Of a stretch of DNA of 64,000 nt, positions 45,831 to 57,854 are shown piece after piece. Both the position numbers and the translations under genes were made by a program. How positions within the stretch are numbered: position 1 is the stretch's first letter; every line of letters begins with the position of its first letter. The stretch comes from Nothophaeocryptopus gaeumannii (Eukaryota > Ascomycota > Dothideomycetes > Mycosphaerellales > Mycosphaerellaceae), in assembly GCA_031771865.1 (NCBI GenBank), contig JASISA010000023.1, positions 372,001 through 436,000 of the forward strand, written 5' to 3'. The notes under the pieces were generated by a model, which saw nothing but the letters and a program-made list of their open reading frames with translations, was not told the DNA's origin and ran no database searches.

Positions 45831-47343
45831 TCAAACTCTCGCAAACAACCTCGGATCCCTGCTCAACCTCGACAACGTCAGGAAAATACCGCCGACAATC
45901 AGCATGGCGCCCGCGAAGCAGCTGAGCGCAACGAAACCATGCTCGACTAATTGTCCGGCAATAGGCGTACCAAAGAGTCCCGTTAGAGAGACACTTCCAA
46001 ACGCCAGCCCCATAGCCGCGCCTCTCAGCTCATCGGGAGCAAGCAACGTCGCACAAGCAAGTTGCAAACTCATGATCGCTCCCGAGATGAACCCATAGAA
46101 AGCGGTCCAGACCACCAAGCCAGGGACGGATGTTGCGGCTGTCCAGCAGAATACGACGAGCGCGGAGCCGAAAGCAGAGAATGTGAGCATGTTGAACGCG
46201 CCGTATTTATCCGCGATGATTCCAGGCAAGATCCGACCGAAGAGGGAGGCGCCATTGAGGATGGAAACCATGTAGAACGCGAGGTTCTCCGAGAAGCCAA
46301 GAGTAGTGGCGTAGACGGAGACGTAGTACAGTGGGCAGAAGAAGCCGAAGAAAGCGAAAGCCAGACCCAGACAGAGAAAGATGTAAGCAGGTGTCTTGAG
46401 TGCTGAGAGATCTTTCTTCTTCTTGGGAGGCTCGGATTGCGCTGTGGCTTCGACGTTATCTGCAGACTTTTCAGTCTTCTCGGCCGCTTTCTGAGAAGGA
46501 GCATTGGAAGGACGGCGCAGACACAGGATCGTTGCGACGAGAATGGGCATCATAACGAAGTCGATGATTCGCATGCTCCAGCCGAAGCTGATCTTGTCAC
46601 GGTTGAGCAATTGGTCGAGTGCGACTGGCCAGAGGATACCACCGAGCGAAGAGCCGCCAATGGATACTCCTTGTGCTAATCCTCGATTGCGTTTGAAATA
46701 AAGCGGTACGAGCGTGGAGGTGGGGATGGCCACAAAGGCCTGCCCAATTCCGAGCGCGACTGCTTGCGCGAGGAAGAATTGGTAGTACTTTGTTGATAGC
46801 GAAATCATGAAGATCGCAATAAGCTGCAAAATAGCACCGCATGTGATCGGTATCGTGGGCCCATACTTGTCAGCTAGGAACCCGGCAGGCGCGGCGCACG
46901 CGAACAAAACGAATGTCGCGAACGAGCCGATCCACGATATCTGGAAATTCGAGTATTCTGGAAGGTATCGAGCTGTGTAGTACTGTTGGAAGACTCCATA
47001 CGCTGTGACAACACGTCAGCTGTGCTGAAAGATTTGCCTGAAGGTTGAGGAGAGCGATACCATTCATAAACCCAACTGTCACGAAGTATGAAAGTGCGCT
47101 GCCCGTAAGCGCTGCAATTGACTGCACACTAGAATGTTCTATCAGCATGGGCCTGTCGTTACCAGCATGGATGTAAGCTGACCTGATCTCTGACTCCTGA
47201 GCTTCCTGAGGTTCTGCATCGCTGTTCTGTCGAGTGGTTGGATTGCTGTCGACTGAAGCTGAAATAGGCTTTTCTGAAGCCACACTAGGCTCTGTCGCTG
47301 GGGCTGCGTTCATCCTTGCGAGCGGCGACGGTGACGATGACAA
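45831..47343 (-). CDS. MFS transporter, monocarboxylate-porter type
   Basis: Exons 47183-47343, 47061-47128 and 45831-47002 (introns of 54 and 58 bp) give 466 residues. A polar Ser/Glu-rich amino terminus of about 55 residues precedes about twelve membrane segments. The second junction restores the helix-1 motif NAYGVFQQYY, followed by ISWIGS, ADKYGP, a long basic central loop with KKKKD, and the repeat ADKYGAFNML in the second half. This is the fungal MCT-like family, whose members move carboxylates, vitamins or unknown metabolites. The Zn2Cys6 gene lies 350 bp upstream on the same strand, which may mean a regulator-transporter pair. Substrate unknown. Confidence 0.9.
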
Positions 47344-47692
47344 AGCTTACTGTGTGCGACTGAAAGCCAAAGAAGGATCGCCTGTGTTCTCTTTTCTAGG
47401 AGGGAGACGAGAACTTGAGGTCGGAGACCCCGTGGACGCTTTGCTCCGGAGCTCCATGGAGCCCGGAGCATCAAAGGCGGGTTCGGTAAGCGGGCCGCGA
47501 ATTCCAGCCTACCAACTGAGATCGCTCTTCAATCCTTCATGCCAAGCTCCATGGAAGACCGTAGGCACACTGACGACGATGTGACAGTATCCATACATGG
47601 CCTTTCTTGCTGCAAGTCGTCGGGGAGTTCTAGCGGCGGGATCTGTAACGTATGTTATTGTTGACGGAGGACTCCCACCAGAATCGGTATCC
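47344..47692 (-). promoter_or_regulatory. Promoter gap between Zn2Cys6 gene and MFS gene
   Basis: These 349 bases separate the end of the regulator from the transporter start and must contain the transporter promoter. A CGG-rich stretch around 47,490-47,500 is a possible Zn2Cys6 site, but this is weak. Confidence 0.4.
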
Positions 47693-49774
47693 TCATATCA
47701 CTCGCATATCGAGATCGCTAAGTAAGGCGTCCCAGTCGTTAGGATTGAGCATGGGACCGGAGTCCAAGAAGTCCTGCCACATTCCGCCGAATTCGGAATC
47801 TCCATTTGCCTGTGAGTATCCATTTGATATTGAAGGCAATTGATGCCCGTTCGTCATGGGACCCAGAGTTGTACCATTGAACTGTGCTGTGTCGTTGTTG
47901 AGCTTCACATGGTGTTTGCTCAGCACTTCCATCAGAGACCCGTAGAATTTAGCGCCCATCTGTGAAGAGTCTTTGGCTTCTCTCATCACCATAAGAGCTT
48001 CTCGGACCTCGTTGAGCCGCTCCGAACCGTCTTGTCTGTTGACACAGAGATCCATAACAAGAACCACTGTAGCAAAGAAGACGTGCTGCAAGATGCCGCC
48101 AAGCTTGAGATGAGTTGCACCGGGAGAGCCCTCATCATCTTCCATGACATTCCTCCTCAATTGGAATACAGCTCTCGCGGACTGTAGGCCCATGCCTCTT
48201 GAGAATGCAAATCTTGGATTTGATTTTGCTCGTACGAGGAACGGAAGGTGAAGCTTGCATCGTCGCGTATGGATCATGAGGTTGACCATGACACTTTGAA
48301 TGTCAGTCTGCGGATTGAAGACGTCGCCGTATTCAGCGCGAAGCTGTGATCTCGGGACGTCGGTACGCAGAAAGCGTGGCAACTCGCGAATCTGCGTTTC
48401 GAACTTCGAGTCTAGTGCAGCTACAGTGGCGTAGTCAACTTGCTCTGGCTCCATAAAGTAGAACGAGTGCCACAGAATATCGGCCACTTCTCTGCAAATT
48501 GTAGCAAGCTTGATGCGCTGCAAATAGTATGAGCACACAGTCGGCTCTGACATGGGACGTGAGAACTCCGGGCCCTGAGTGCTCAGGTCCTCGCGTTTCA
48601 AGTTCCGTGGCTGATTGACACTCATGTGTTGCGGGTTCATGCTGTACATGCCTTCCTGAGGACCGCCCAGGAACGATAGAAGCCAGTCAGTGCAGGTGAT
48701 GTGCCACCAGACCTTTCGGCGAACTTCGAGCTCGATGATCTCTGCCTGAGTGGTTGGCGCCTCGTACACGCTGGGGGAGTCTGTTCTATGTAGGCCTAAA
48801 TCTCGTGCCATCGTGATCGCGGTAGCGTGCATCAGCCGGACGCGCGAGGTAAAGCCTTCCATGTGATAGAACAGGAACAAGAGCATGATACAGCCTTGCA
48901 CTGCTTCCAGTGAATGCCTCGTGACTGCCACTCGCGCTTGCTCCATGGCGTACAGGCTTTGCTTGGCCCAAGCTGTAGAGATCTTGACGGCGGTATCATG
49001 ATCCCGGAAAAGGCCCTTACCAGAAGAAGAGCCAACAGTCCAGTAGAAGCCAACACCAGCGCACAGGCCCAGGATAAGGCATAATATACCAGGATCGACT
49101 GGCTCGCCAGCAGCTATTTGCGAGTAAGTCTGATCGAAGAGAATCCTGGTGCTGTCGACGTGCATGATGTGCTGGACGGCATCCAGATGCTCAGCGTAGG
49201 CATTCAAGAAAGCGACCGCCACATCGTAGTTCGGTATGCTGATCGTGCGGGTCTCAGGTGAATATTGAGAAGCGGCCAGCGTCTGATCCAGCGTTTGCAG
49301 GTCGATGACTACTCGGTCCACGGAGTTTGGTAGGATGTCGTCGGCGCGAGCTCCAACTGTCTCCAGCCAATTTGAGTCCTCGTCCGCTGCGGTCGCCTCC
49401 GTCCTGATCCTCGGTGTAGACGTAGACCCAGTTGGCGTCGCTGCTGATACAGACCCATTGCCCTGAGATTGTGGAGTGAGAACTGTCGTTTGTGTTCGAC
49501 CGAATACGGCCTGCTCCAAGCGTTCCACACGGGCTCTGAGATTCTTGTTCTCCGATCGGATAGCATCGGTGTCTTCGGCCTTGTCGTGGCTGTCAAAGCC
49601 AGGCGCTCGCTCTCCATGGTATTCACACTCCAGCCGACGACTCTTGCAGTTGGAGCATGGTTGTTGACGATCGCACTTGAGCTTCTTGACGCGACACAGC
49701 TGGCATGAGACTGGATCCTGCCGCGGTCTTGGCCGTTCCTTGTCTTGGGTTCGTACAGGCGGCATTGTCGGCAC
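47693..49774 (-). CDS. Zn2Cys6 fungal transcription factor
   Basis: An intronless frame of 693 residues. The zinc cluster is complete: Cys 24, 27, 34, 40, 43 and 50 (CX2CX6CX5CX2CX6C), with the basic RVKKLKCDRQQPC loop. A short coiled-coil linker (KNLRARVERLEQAVFG) supports dimer binding. The middle (about residues 190-480) is the fungal-specific transcription factor domain, with helical RKVWWHITCTDWL and GLHRTD boxes. It acts in the nucleus. Its target is not known; the MFS gene just downstream is a candidate. A second methionine at residue 4 is an alternative start. Confidence 0.93.
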   Translation of the reverse strand: MPTMPPVRTQDKERPRPRQDPVSCQLCRVKKLKCDRQQPCSNCKSRRLECEYHGERAPGFDSHDKAEDTDAIRSENKNLRARVERLEQAVFGRTQTTVLTPQSQGNGSVSAATPTGSTSTPRIRTEATAADEDSNWLETVGARADDILPNSVDRVVIDLQTLDQTLAASQYSPETRTISIPNYDVAVAFLNAYAEHLDAVQHIMHVDSTRILFDQTYSQIAAGEPVDPGILCLILGLCAGVGFYWTVGSSSGKGLFRDHDTAVKISTAWAKQSLYAMEQARVAVTRHSLEAVQGCIMLLFLFYHMEGFTSRVRLMHATAITMARDLGLHRTDSPSVYEAPTTQAEIIELEVRRKVWWHITCTDWLLSFLGGPQEGMYSMNPQHMSVNQPRNLKREDLSTQGPEFSRPMSEPTVCSYYLQRIKLATICREVADILWHSFYFMEPEQVDYATVAALDSKFETQIRELPRFLRTDVPRSQLRAEYGDVFNPQTDIQSVMVNLMIHTRRCKLHLPFLVRAKSNPRFAFSRGMGLQSARAVFQLRRNVMEDDEGSPGATHLKLGGILQHVFFATVVLVMDLCVNRQDGSERLNEVREALMVMREAKDSSQMGAKFYGSLMEVLSKHHVKLNNDTAQFNGTTLGPMTNGHQLPSISNGYSQANGDSEFGGMWQDFLDSGPMLNPNDWDALLSDLDMRVI

Positions 49775-50834
49775 ACCCGATCACTTCTTGGCCGTCAATG
49801 CAGCCCTATTCCTACTTTAATGGATCTTCCGTATCACCGGAGGACTTCAAGCGAATCTTTGTCATGTTGTGTAATGGCAGAGATGATTGAACTAGATGGC
49901 GGTTGCGTGTCTGCGGCTGAAGAGAGACGGGTTGAAGTCGCGTCGGGCAGTTCGAGTTTGAGTTTGGCGATGAGCCGGGGCTTTGCCGACCAATGTCTCC
50001 CTTCCACGGGTCCCAGGTCCCATCTCTCCCGTCTTCTTGCTCTTCGACAAGCAAAGTCATCTTTCCCTTTTCGTACACCGCGCTATCTCTGAGGCCGCCT
50101 GTCATGATGGGAGTCTGGATGCAGTACCGCTCACACCTACCGGAACCCTTCCGCGACTCAGCTTCGCTCACAAAGCCGGAGGTTGACGTCGAGGAAGCAG
50201 CCACGATGCTCAGCACACCGCGCTCTGATGAGGGAAATCTTTCTACCGTCAAGAAACCCCAATGGCCTTGGAAGCTTAGGATTCGGAGACCCATTAGAGC
50301 TTCAGTACGGGATGCCAGTTCTGGCGAGTATCTACGAACCATCCATACTGTACGGAGGTAGAACTTCTGCTGGCTCATCATTTGCCGTCATATGATCTTC
50401 ATCATGGAAAATCTGCGACTGGAAGAGAATCGTGCCATTGAGCGTAGACCGAAGGCAGGCCCTGGCTGATAAGACGTAACTTTTAGCCCTCCGGTAAGAA
50501 TGGCTCGCTCGGAGGTGAGGATGGGGCAAGAGCTGGCAGAAGAGGTACTTAACAGGGCTGAGATGAATGGTCTGGCCAAGTAAGACTGCTTGGTTGAAGC
50601 TGTGCCTTGCGCGACAGAGATGTACTCGAGTTTCGGGTGCCATCGACGGTGCGTCAGTCTTGAATCACTAGGCACAGAATCATCTTAATCATATCAGGCG
50701 ATATGGCATATGCAATACTTTCGCTACAGCTACAGTGACTACGCCCATCCCGTGTCATTATCATCAATCTCGTCATCAGCCCAGCTTCGGAGCTTATTCA
50801 TACCGACCTGCGTCCTGTCACATCACGACACCGC
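49775..50834. other. 1.1-kb intergenic: Zn2Cys6 upstream region and R3H gene 3' flank
   Basis: A minus-strand frame of 189 codons at 49,812-50,381 lies directly upstream of the regulator. It has no motif and is best read as part of its leader or promoter. Confidence 0.5.
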
Positions 50835-53472
50835 CTAACGCTTTACCATGCCACTTCCATTGACGTGCCCTGGAGACATCGCCCCATACGCTTGATATCC
50901 GCTCGCTGGCTGTCGCGCCGCAGCAGCACTATTGAACGGTTGCCTCTGAATCTGCGACATCTTCGTACCGTCGAAGCATTCGTTCGTTGGAGGAGGCTTC
51001 GCTGGCAATGAAGCTGGCGTGCCCCACTTGGCAATGGTACTCTGGTTCTGAGGACCGAGTGCACCCATATTTGACGCAGGCATAGTGGGAGACATCATGT
51101 GTTGCGGGGTGGTACCAGGCTTGGGAGGAAGTGGGAGACCAGGCGATGGCTGTTGGGCAAACACGGGGCCTTGCGGCAGCGGGTGCGTCAGAGGTAGACT
51201 AGGCGCACGATTCTGGTTGACCTGAACGTGGTGTTGATGGGGCGAGCCGAAGGAAGAGGCTTGCGATTGCGCAGAGCTGTGACGTTGGATCTGAGCTGGC
51301 GACTGAGGCACGTACTGCTGGGAAAAGCTGCCATGAGAGCTTGGTGGTCCTGACGGCGTGAACGGCCGGGAAGTGCTCTGCCCTGGTACGAATGCAGAAC
51401 TCTGCGGGTTGAAAGTCTTGCCTTTGTAACTGCCAGGTAGGGGATGTTCGGTCTTGCTTGGGGGCCGCCCAGGAAACGCTTGGCTCGGTAGCTGACCGAA
51501 TGCGTAAGACTGTTGTGGATCAACTGGCTGGCTAGACGCAGGCAGTAAAGAAGATCCATAACCATAGCTCACCTGAGAAGGCTGGCCGTGCATCGGGTAT
51601 GTAGGCTGCTGTTGCTGCGGCTGAGATGGCTGCGGCTGTTGCCAAGGCTGCTGTTGAGGATAGTACTGCTGCGCATAGTTTTGCCCGTAGACCTGCCCGT
51701 AGTTCATATTGGGAGGCTGGGATGGCACCTGGTTCTGGAATGACATTGCTCGCTGGAAGTCCCCGGAAAGTTCGTAGGCGCCTGTCTGACCCTGAGCCCA
51801 AGACTGTGTGGCATCGACGCCTGTGTAAGCCTGCTGGCTCCACTGATTTGCAGTTGAGGCCGGCACTTGCATCTGCGAGTATGCACCAGACTGGCCTTGC
51901 TGTGAGTATGGGGCCGAGTATTGGTTCGGCGTGGCATTGGTGGCATCCGGGAAGCCATATGAAGGCGTATGCACCCCATCGGAGCCATAAGGGGTCGCAT
52001 AGTAGTTGCTATACGCAGAGCGTGCCTCAAAGCCGTCCTCGCTGTCGGTGCGTGTCTTCTTCTTGTTCTTCTTGCCGTTGGTGGAGCTCGAACGCGAGTC
52101 TTGCTTTTCTTTCGGGGCTTCAGGTGCTTCGACTGGCTTGGCCGAGCCCATGATACGAAGGCGCGCTGCTTCGTACCGCGCCTCCCGCTCTTCGCGCGTG
52201 ACCGCCTTTGGCTTCTTGTCATCACCGCTATCGCCATTTTCGGAGCCGTTCTTCGAGGGTATGTTCGATCCGTTAGCGATGGCAGGGCCGTCTCTATCAA
52301 CGCCGCGACGCAGAATCTTCATTGCCGGCGCCGTCGGAGGAGGGGTACTGGCTGCGGTCGATGGAGCTGTAATACCGGTCAACGGTGGAGGAATCCGGCA
52401 GTTTGGAGTCTTGTACAGCTTGACAGCAGATGTAGCATCGTCCACCAAGTGCCGAAGCATATAGTAGTCAGCCATCTTGTGTGCAAGTAGCCGGTAGAAA
52501 GCATTGCACGCAGGAAGGGTGAGCGAAGACGCTTTAGCGTCTTTGACGAAGTCAATCACATCCTGCTCGAGCTTCAAAACCCAAACACGATCTCTCGGGC
52601 TCTCCAGAGCCTCAAGCAGCTTCTGATCTGGAGGAAAATCGACGTTCTCGTCTACGGTGGGTTCGTCACGCGCCGCGCCGGGGACAGGTCCTATTCCAGG
52701 ACCAGCAGGTGGGACGTACAGCACACCACCTCTCTCGCCATTTCCGTACACTTGAGGCGGAGGGGCCGCGCGCCTCGAAGGTTCCATGGATGAGATCTCC
52801 CGGAGCTGATCACGGAACGCGCGCACGCCATCATCAGATCCTATGCGCGAAGGCATACCCGAGCCTGAGGCGGAGTACATATCTTCATCGTCGGCTGCTT
52901 TAACGCTTGCGCTGTCGTCTGGGCGGAGCGAATCCTTCTCATCCAAAGCATTAAAGGTAGTGCCGGAGGCTACGCTCTTGCCGTCTAAGCTCGATGGCTT
53001 ATTGGAGTCGCTGGAGGAGACTTGTGTCACTGCATCATCCGCGGCAGAAAGCATGCCTTCCAGCGGCGCGTCTCCTGATCGACGCGGATTGGAGTCCACT
53101 ATCTGGACTCGGACTTCAGGTCCATCCGGCGTGGACTCGATGGTTGTTCGGTGTTCTTTCTGTGCAAGCTGTACCAACTTTTTCTGTTTGGGAAGGACTG
53201 GCGGCTGCGAAGGACCGGTGGAAGAAACAATAACACCAGCGCCGTCTCGCGGCGAAGAAGTTATATCGTTTTTGTGATTATTAGCAGTAGCTTTGTTGCT
53301 GGGGGATTGCTGCACATTCGGTGGCTTGATGCCAGCGGCCGCGATCTGCGCATAAGTCTGTCAGTTGCAAATTCGCGCTTGAAGTGACGCAGCGGTGAGA
53401 TCAGACCTTTGCAAACGACAACCTCTCTTTCTTGGCGGTGTCGAGCGAAGTTGAGGCCGAGGCGGATGCCAT
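50835..53472 (-). CDS. R3H-SUZ domain RNA-binding protein
   Basis: Exon 1 (53407-53472) encodes a short helix ending SFAK, and exon 2 (50835-53345) the rest: 858 residues with a 61-bp intron. The R3H domain, about residues 273-345, has FYRLLAHKMADYYMLRHLVDD. The following SUZ region (about 357-425) starts AMKILRR and ends with an EEREARYEAARLRIMG helix. R3H-SUZ proteins bind single-stranded RNA and act on mRNA in the cytoplasm. The last 400 residues are low-complexity, rich in Gln, Pro, Tyr and Ser, as expected for a condensate-prone tail. No enzyme motif is present. Confidence 0.9.
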
Positions 53473-54235
53473 GATGCCGAATTGAGCGGTATGCGAAGTC
53501 AACGGGTTCTCGGATGCAGAATGAAGAAGGTCCAAGAGCCGCTGCTTCCTGAGGCGGGCGAGCACAAGGCTGCCAAACGGTGATTGATGCGAATTGCTTT
53601 GCTGTTGTAAACGAAAGCAGATCTACCGAAGACGACTCAGGAAACTGGCGGCTCAAGGAAAACGTTCAAGTCCACGGCCGGGGATCTGGACATCGTGCTG
53701 TGCGCACATCGATGGCTTAGGAGCGTGAATTTCAGACCGCTGAGGTCAGTGTCCAGGTGCGCGTTTGTAGAGGCGTCGTCACCGCAGCCAATAGCACGTC
53801 GCTGTCGACGCGGAGGGCGAAGGGGTCGTCCGAAATGCGCCGTCCTGTGCGCGGTGGTGGAGGAGCTGTTGGTGAGGTCGAAAGGCTGTCGTCAGGTTGT
53901 TCTGCCCTTGTGTGAGCGAACTCTGCGAAGATGCCCAGGGCCAAGCTTTCGCCCGCAGGCGCTAATCGCCGATCCGAGCCGTTCGTGCGCGCACAGGCCT
54001 CGAGTCTCAGATTCAGTTCAAGATTCGAGAGATCTATACAGAACATCACACATCGACATCGACCAAGACTTAGCATTTTGGACCTTGGAATTTCAGAGTA
54101 CGAGTGTCTTGGAGAGTGTCATCTTGCGAGATTGGCAAGCAGGACCTATCCGCAGGTCGATACCACCGATTGTACTCTCAGCAGCACCATCATCTGAGCC
54201 GCGACTCGAGTCTTAACACGTATTGGGCATACTTG
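53473..54235. promoter_or_regulatory. Divergent promoter region (R3H-SUZ / ZCCHC10-like)
   Basis: No gene is supported in these 763 bases. They contain the leaders and promoters of two RNA-related genes reading away from each other. Confidence 0.5.
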
Positions 54236-55099
54236 ATGAATCGCTATCGGGCGGGAGGGCCATCTAAGGCCACGCCAACGACTCAATGCCAAAAATGTTT
54301 GAAAAGAGGTACGACGATCATGCCGAACGGACAGGGGCAAGACCTAACAAGACTTACAGGCCACTTCACCTATGAGTGCACATCGGTCCAGCAGGAGCGA
54401 CCATATATCTCCAGGCCATCACGGACTCAGCAACTTTACAACCCCAAGCTCGCTCCAAAGCTTTCAGCGCCCGTGCCACCTCCAGAGACCAAGCCGGAAG
54501 CGAAGTCCAGAGCAGACTCTCGCCGAGATGAGCCAAAATCCAGAGCGCGGCGCGAGATGTTAGATGAGCGTCCAGGACGACCAGAGCGCAAGCGCGAAAA
54601 ATCGGCATCCTCTTACTCTTCGGATTCTGTATCATCAATCTCCACCAACCGCTCGCGATCCGAATCGCAATCGCCTCCTCGTCGATCCAGAGGTTTACGG
54701 AGGGATCGCAGCCCATCAGAAAGTCGATCAAGAAGTCGCGACCGGAAACCACGACGTGAAAGCTCGTCTGATATGAAGGAGCGATCCGCGAAACGAAGGT
54801 CTAGATTCGATGATGAGCAGGCTACAGGTTCCATCCGTGATCCAGAACGTCGCCCACGAAGATCCCCCCCTCCTGCCAGACCTCGAAAGCGCAGTGAGAC
54901 GCCAGAGCGTAGACGAGATCGAGATGTTGAAAAGCCCCGACGGCGATCAAGGTCCCGCTCACCTTTCCGCGAGAATAGTGCAAGACCAGCACCAGCACCA
55001 GCACCAGCTCCCAAAGCCCGACCAGAACCACCCCGCGAGAGAAGTCTCAGCCCATTCAGCAAAAGAGTCGCAATGACCAAAGCAATGAATGAAACATGA
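54236..55099 (+). CDS. Zinc-knuckle RS-rich protein, ZCCHC10-like
   Basis: Exons 54236-54308 and 54360-55099 give 270 residues. Splicing creates the knuckle CQKCLKRGHFTYEC (CX2CX4HX4C), which closely resembles vertebrate ZCCHC10. The remainder is a long Arg/Ser/Pro/Glu-rich tail with many RS and SRS runs and a PAPAPAPAP stretch, typical of splicing-linked nuclear proteins. The 51-bp intron is a multiple of three with no stop, so retention inserts 17 residues into the middle of the knuckle and separates its CC and HC halves. That could act as a switch. The frame is open further upstream, but MNRYRAGG fits the family start. Confidence 0.85.
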   Translation: MNRYRAGGPSKATPTTQCQKCLKRGTTIMPNGQGQDLTRLTGHFTYECTSVQQERPYISRPSRTQQLYNPKLAPKLSAPVPPPETKPEAKSRADSRRDEPKSRARREMLDERPGRPERKREKSASSYSSDSVSSISTNRSRSESQSPPRRSRGLRRDRSPSESRSRSRDRKPRRESSSDMKERSAKRRSRFDDEQATGSIRDPERRPRRSPPPARPRKRSETPERRRDRDVEKPRRRSRSRSPFRENSARPAPAPAPAPKARPEPPRERSLSPFSKRVAMTKAMNET

Positions 55100-57854
55100 A
55101 ATGACCCTGCCACCGCGATGACCAAAACGGGAAACTAAGCACACAAATCAGATTGACACTTGAAACATGTCAACTGTCATCTGTGTAAAACATGACAAGA
55201 CACACTTTTATCTTTCACCGAACCTTTTACGCGACATCGCCGACGTTCAAGACATGCACAATTAAGAACTGTTCCATGAGAGCCAATGGGTCTCGTGGTG
55301 TTCATGCAGAAATCCGTGGGTCGGCAGGCGCAGAGCCGTGGTACGACACCCGACGTTGAAAGCGAGCGAAACGACCGGCAGACGTCTGCGTGCATATCGG
55401 AGACGGTGCACGTTCTGGATAGAGGCAGCAATAGGTATTGAAGATTTGATGACTTGAGGATATGCATTGCAGGTCGGCTTTTCACGCGTCAGGTCAAAGC
55501 CATATCAGCATGCGTGCGCTGCTCGAGCTCCACTAGAATACCAAGGCTCAACTTGCCAAGCCTATAAGATACCGTACCTTAGCGGTGTAGGAAGCAATAG
55601 GCATGGCCACGCCGGCATTGCATTTGCCTTGCCGTCTGCATGCCTCTGCAAGGAATAACCGAGAAAGCTTCGTATACCGACAATTCTCTTTCCTTCACAT
55701 GCAATTCACATTTCGGGCAGGTGCGATGCGATGTAATCCTTGTTGAAAGCTCGCATACCGTGCCTTATCTCGCTTGTACAGCGTGGCAGAGCCGCAGACT
55801 GGGAGGCGAGTATTTCTGAGCCTACCTGGGCCTCTTTCGCTGTCAATCGTGGGGCTGAGTACGGTACCCTGTGTGAGCATGTAATTTCTGCTGAGAAGTT
55901 TTTGACGATCCGGCATTGTTCAACGGGTGAAGCTGCGTATCTCGCAAGGGAGTCCGTGTCTCCAATCTGCATGCTGAAGTGGAAGAGCTGATGAGGTCCG
56001 GCTCGCTTCCCACGGAAGACTGCCTGCTTGTCAGTTCAGCGTTGCATTTAGCAGAGCAACTTTTCCCTTGTTACTTGAAACGCTGACCTAAGATGCCTGT
56101 CTAGACCATGTTCTTGGCTCCATAAAGTAAGTATACCAAAATCGTACTATTGCTTCCCGAGTGAACATAAATCTATCCCGTGAGTGCGTACAATCGACGG
56201 AGACAGACTTGCGAGCAGTGGCAAATTTTTGTACCAGCATGCCGCATTGGGCGTGAAACTAGCAGGTAGACACACGCAGGAAAAGTACAAGTGGAGTGGG
56301 ATGTGGGATGTTTGCCACATCTGGTCGATCAGAAGAGAACATTCTCAGGTACACTCTTTATTGCAGGTGTTGACCCGCCCAAAGGATCCATATCGCTGTT
56401 CGGGACCCGTGAACATTCGGCCCGGAAAAACCGGTCCTCATGAGCAAATGCAGTGCGTATGCCGGTAGGTGCTGCGGAACCACATGGAGAGGTGGCGGCC
56501 GGCGGCCACTTTGGTCCGGGGGCGTCCTCTCGCTGCAGCAACTCATGTGTGACTGCTTCAGCGAAAGTTCGAGAGCTGTCGAGGAGGTCGCTGTATTTGG
56601 ATGTTTGTACGAGCTTCAATATTGCCCCGGCTTGGCTGGAAATGGAATTCCGGAAACTGTTAGTCATCGCGAACTCCAGCGGTGATGGCCGTGTGTCCGC
56701 GGACCCATCTTCCCGCTTAGCAATGGGAGATGAATGGCACTCAAGTGGAATAGAGTGAGGGACGCGTCGAGTGTTGAGAAGCGCGCTCGAGCCTGTGGGT
56801 GGGGTGCACGAGGAAAGTGTGGCGGGTCTTCAGGCTAACGCAAAGACGGGCTAGAAGAAAGCGATGGTCATTGCAAGGCCGACAACTAGGCGGCGCGTCG
56901 CGCTTGGTTCTGTGGATCGCATGGAAACCCTGATGCTCGAATGGAGAACATGTCGTAAACGCTTGTCGGCTGAGCAGTGCAGGTCGAAAGATTCCACCAC
57001 GAGTTGATGTTGTGTTGTAAAGGAGGACTGGAAGTACTGTAGGACAGCAAGGCGTTCGAGACGAGGCTTCCTCGGCATTTTCGGGAAGGTTTGCAGACTC
57101 GCAAGGATCAAGGTCGACCGTTCGGCCGCCGACATCGCCAAAACGTCCTCTGAGGATGCATTCGGCGGACTCGGCTTAAGCAGGTGAGTCTGCACTTTGA
57201 TGGAACAACGCTCGCGCCAATTCAAACCATTGATGGAGCGTACGCCGACGTATCGATTTATTTCTGGCAGTAGTCAACTCAAACGGTGGGAGCCGTCGTG
57301 GAGGGCTTGTGAGAGAGGTACTGTTGCAAATTTGAACAGCGCATGCGATCATCATCAGTGCCGCTTTGTTTCGTATCGCCGGGAAGAGGCACGCAGATTT
57401 CCGGTAACCACTGCACTGACCTTACCGTTCCCATGTCAGTGAATGCCGGTCAGTAATAGTAGCACACCACATCTTTCCTAATCTCGCCGCCCAACCACAT
57501 CATCGGCTCTATTCCACCTTGGTGGGGCGCTCGGCTTTGGAGGTGGCAGGGTTGTTGATGGGGGCACTGCGTAGCTCTTACTTGTCTTGCTGAGTGAAAC
57601 CTTGTCGACAGCGCCAATGGCATCGTCAACCTTGCAAAGGATACATGATCTTTCCCCGCCCACTCATGCTGTTCCGCCGCTGCTGATGTACATACGAGAG
57701 ACACCTGCTGTCCACGGCATTCACCTCTCTTCCCACCTTCGTATGACGCATTTGGCCATGAAGCGATAATACGACCCGACTCCTCCCACTCCACCAATCG
57801 GGGACATTGTACATACTTATTACATCTGCGCAGACTCGCGCGCGCGCCCTCAAC
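55100..57854. other. 2.8-kb intergenic stretch, no convincing gene
   Basis: Several 60-125-codon frames occur (for example the minus frame 56,851-57,225, which ends in a hydrophobic tail) but show no recognised domain. A badly diverged copy of the two-box repeat may lie at 55,283-55,338. The last few hundred bases include the SPX gene promoter. Confidence 0.5.

Noticed and set aside
49812..50381. 189-codon minus frame upstream of the Zn2Cys6 gene
   Set aside because: It has no motif and no splice signals joining it to the regulator. It is better read as leader or promoter sequence.
54613..55125. Minus frame opposite the RS-rich gene
   Set aside because: Arg/Ser codon runs automatically create open frames on the other strand.
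56851..57225. 124-codon minus frame with a hydrophobic C-terminal tail
   Set aside because: A single tail is weak evidence. There is no family motif and the base composition does not look coding.
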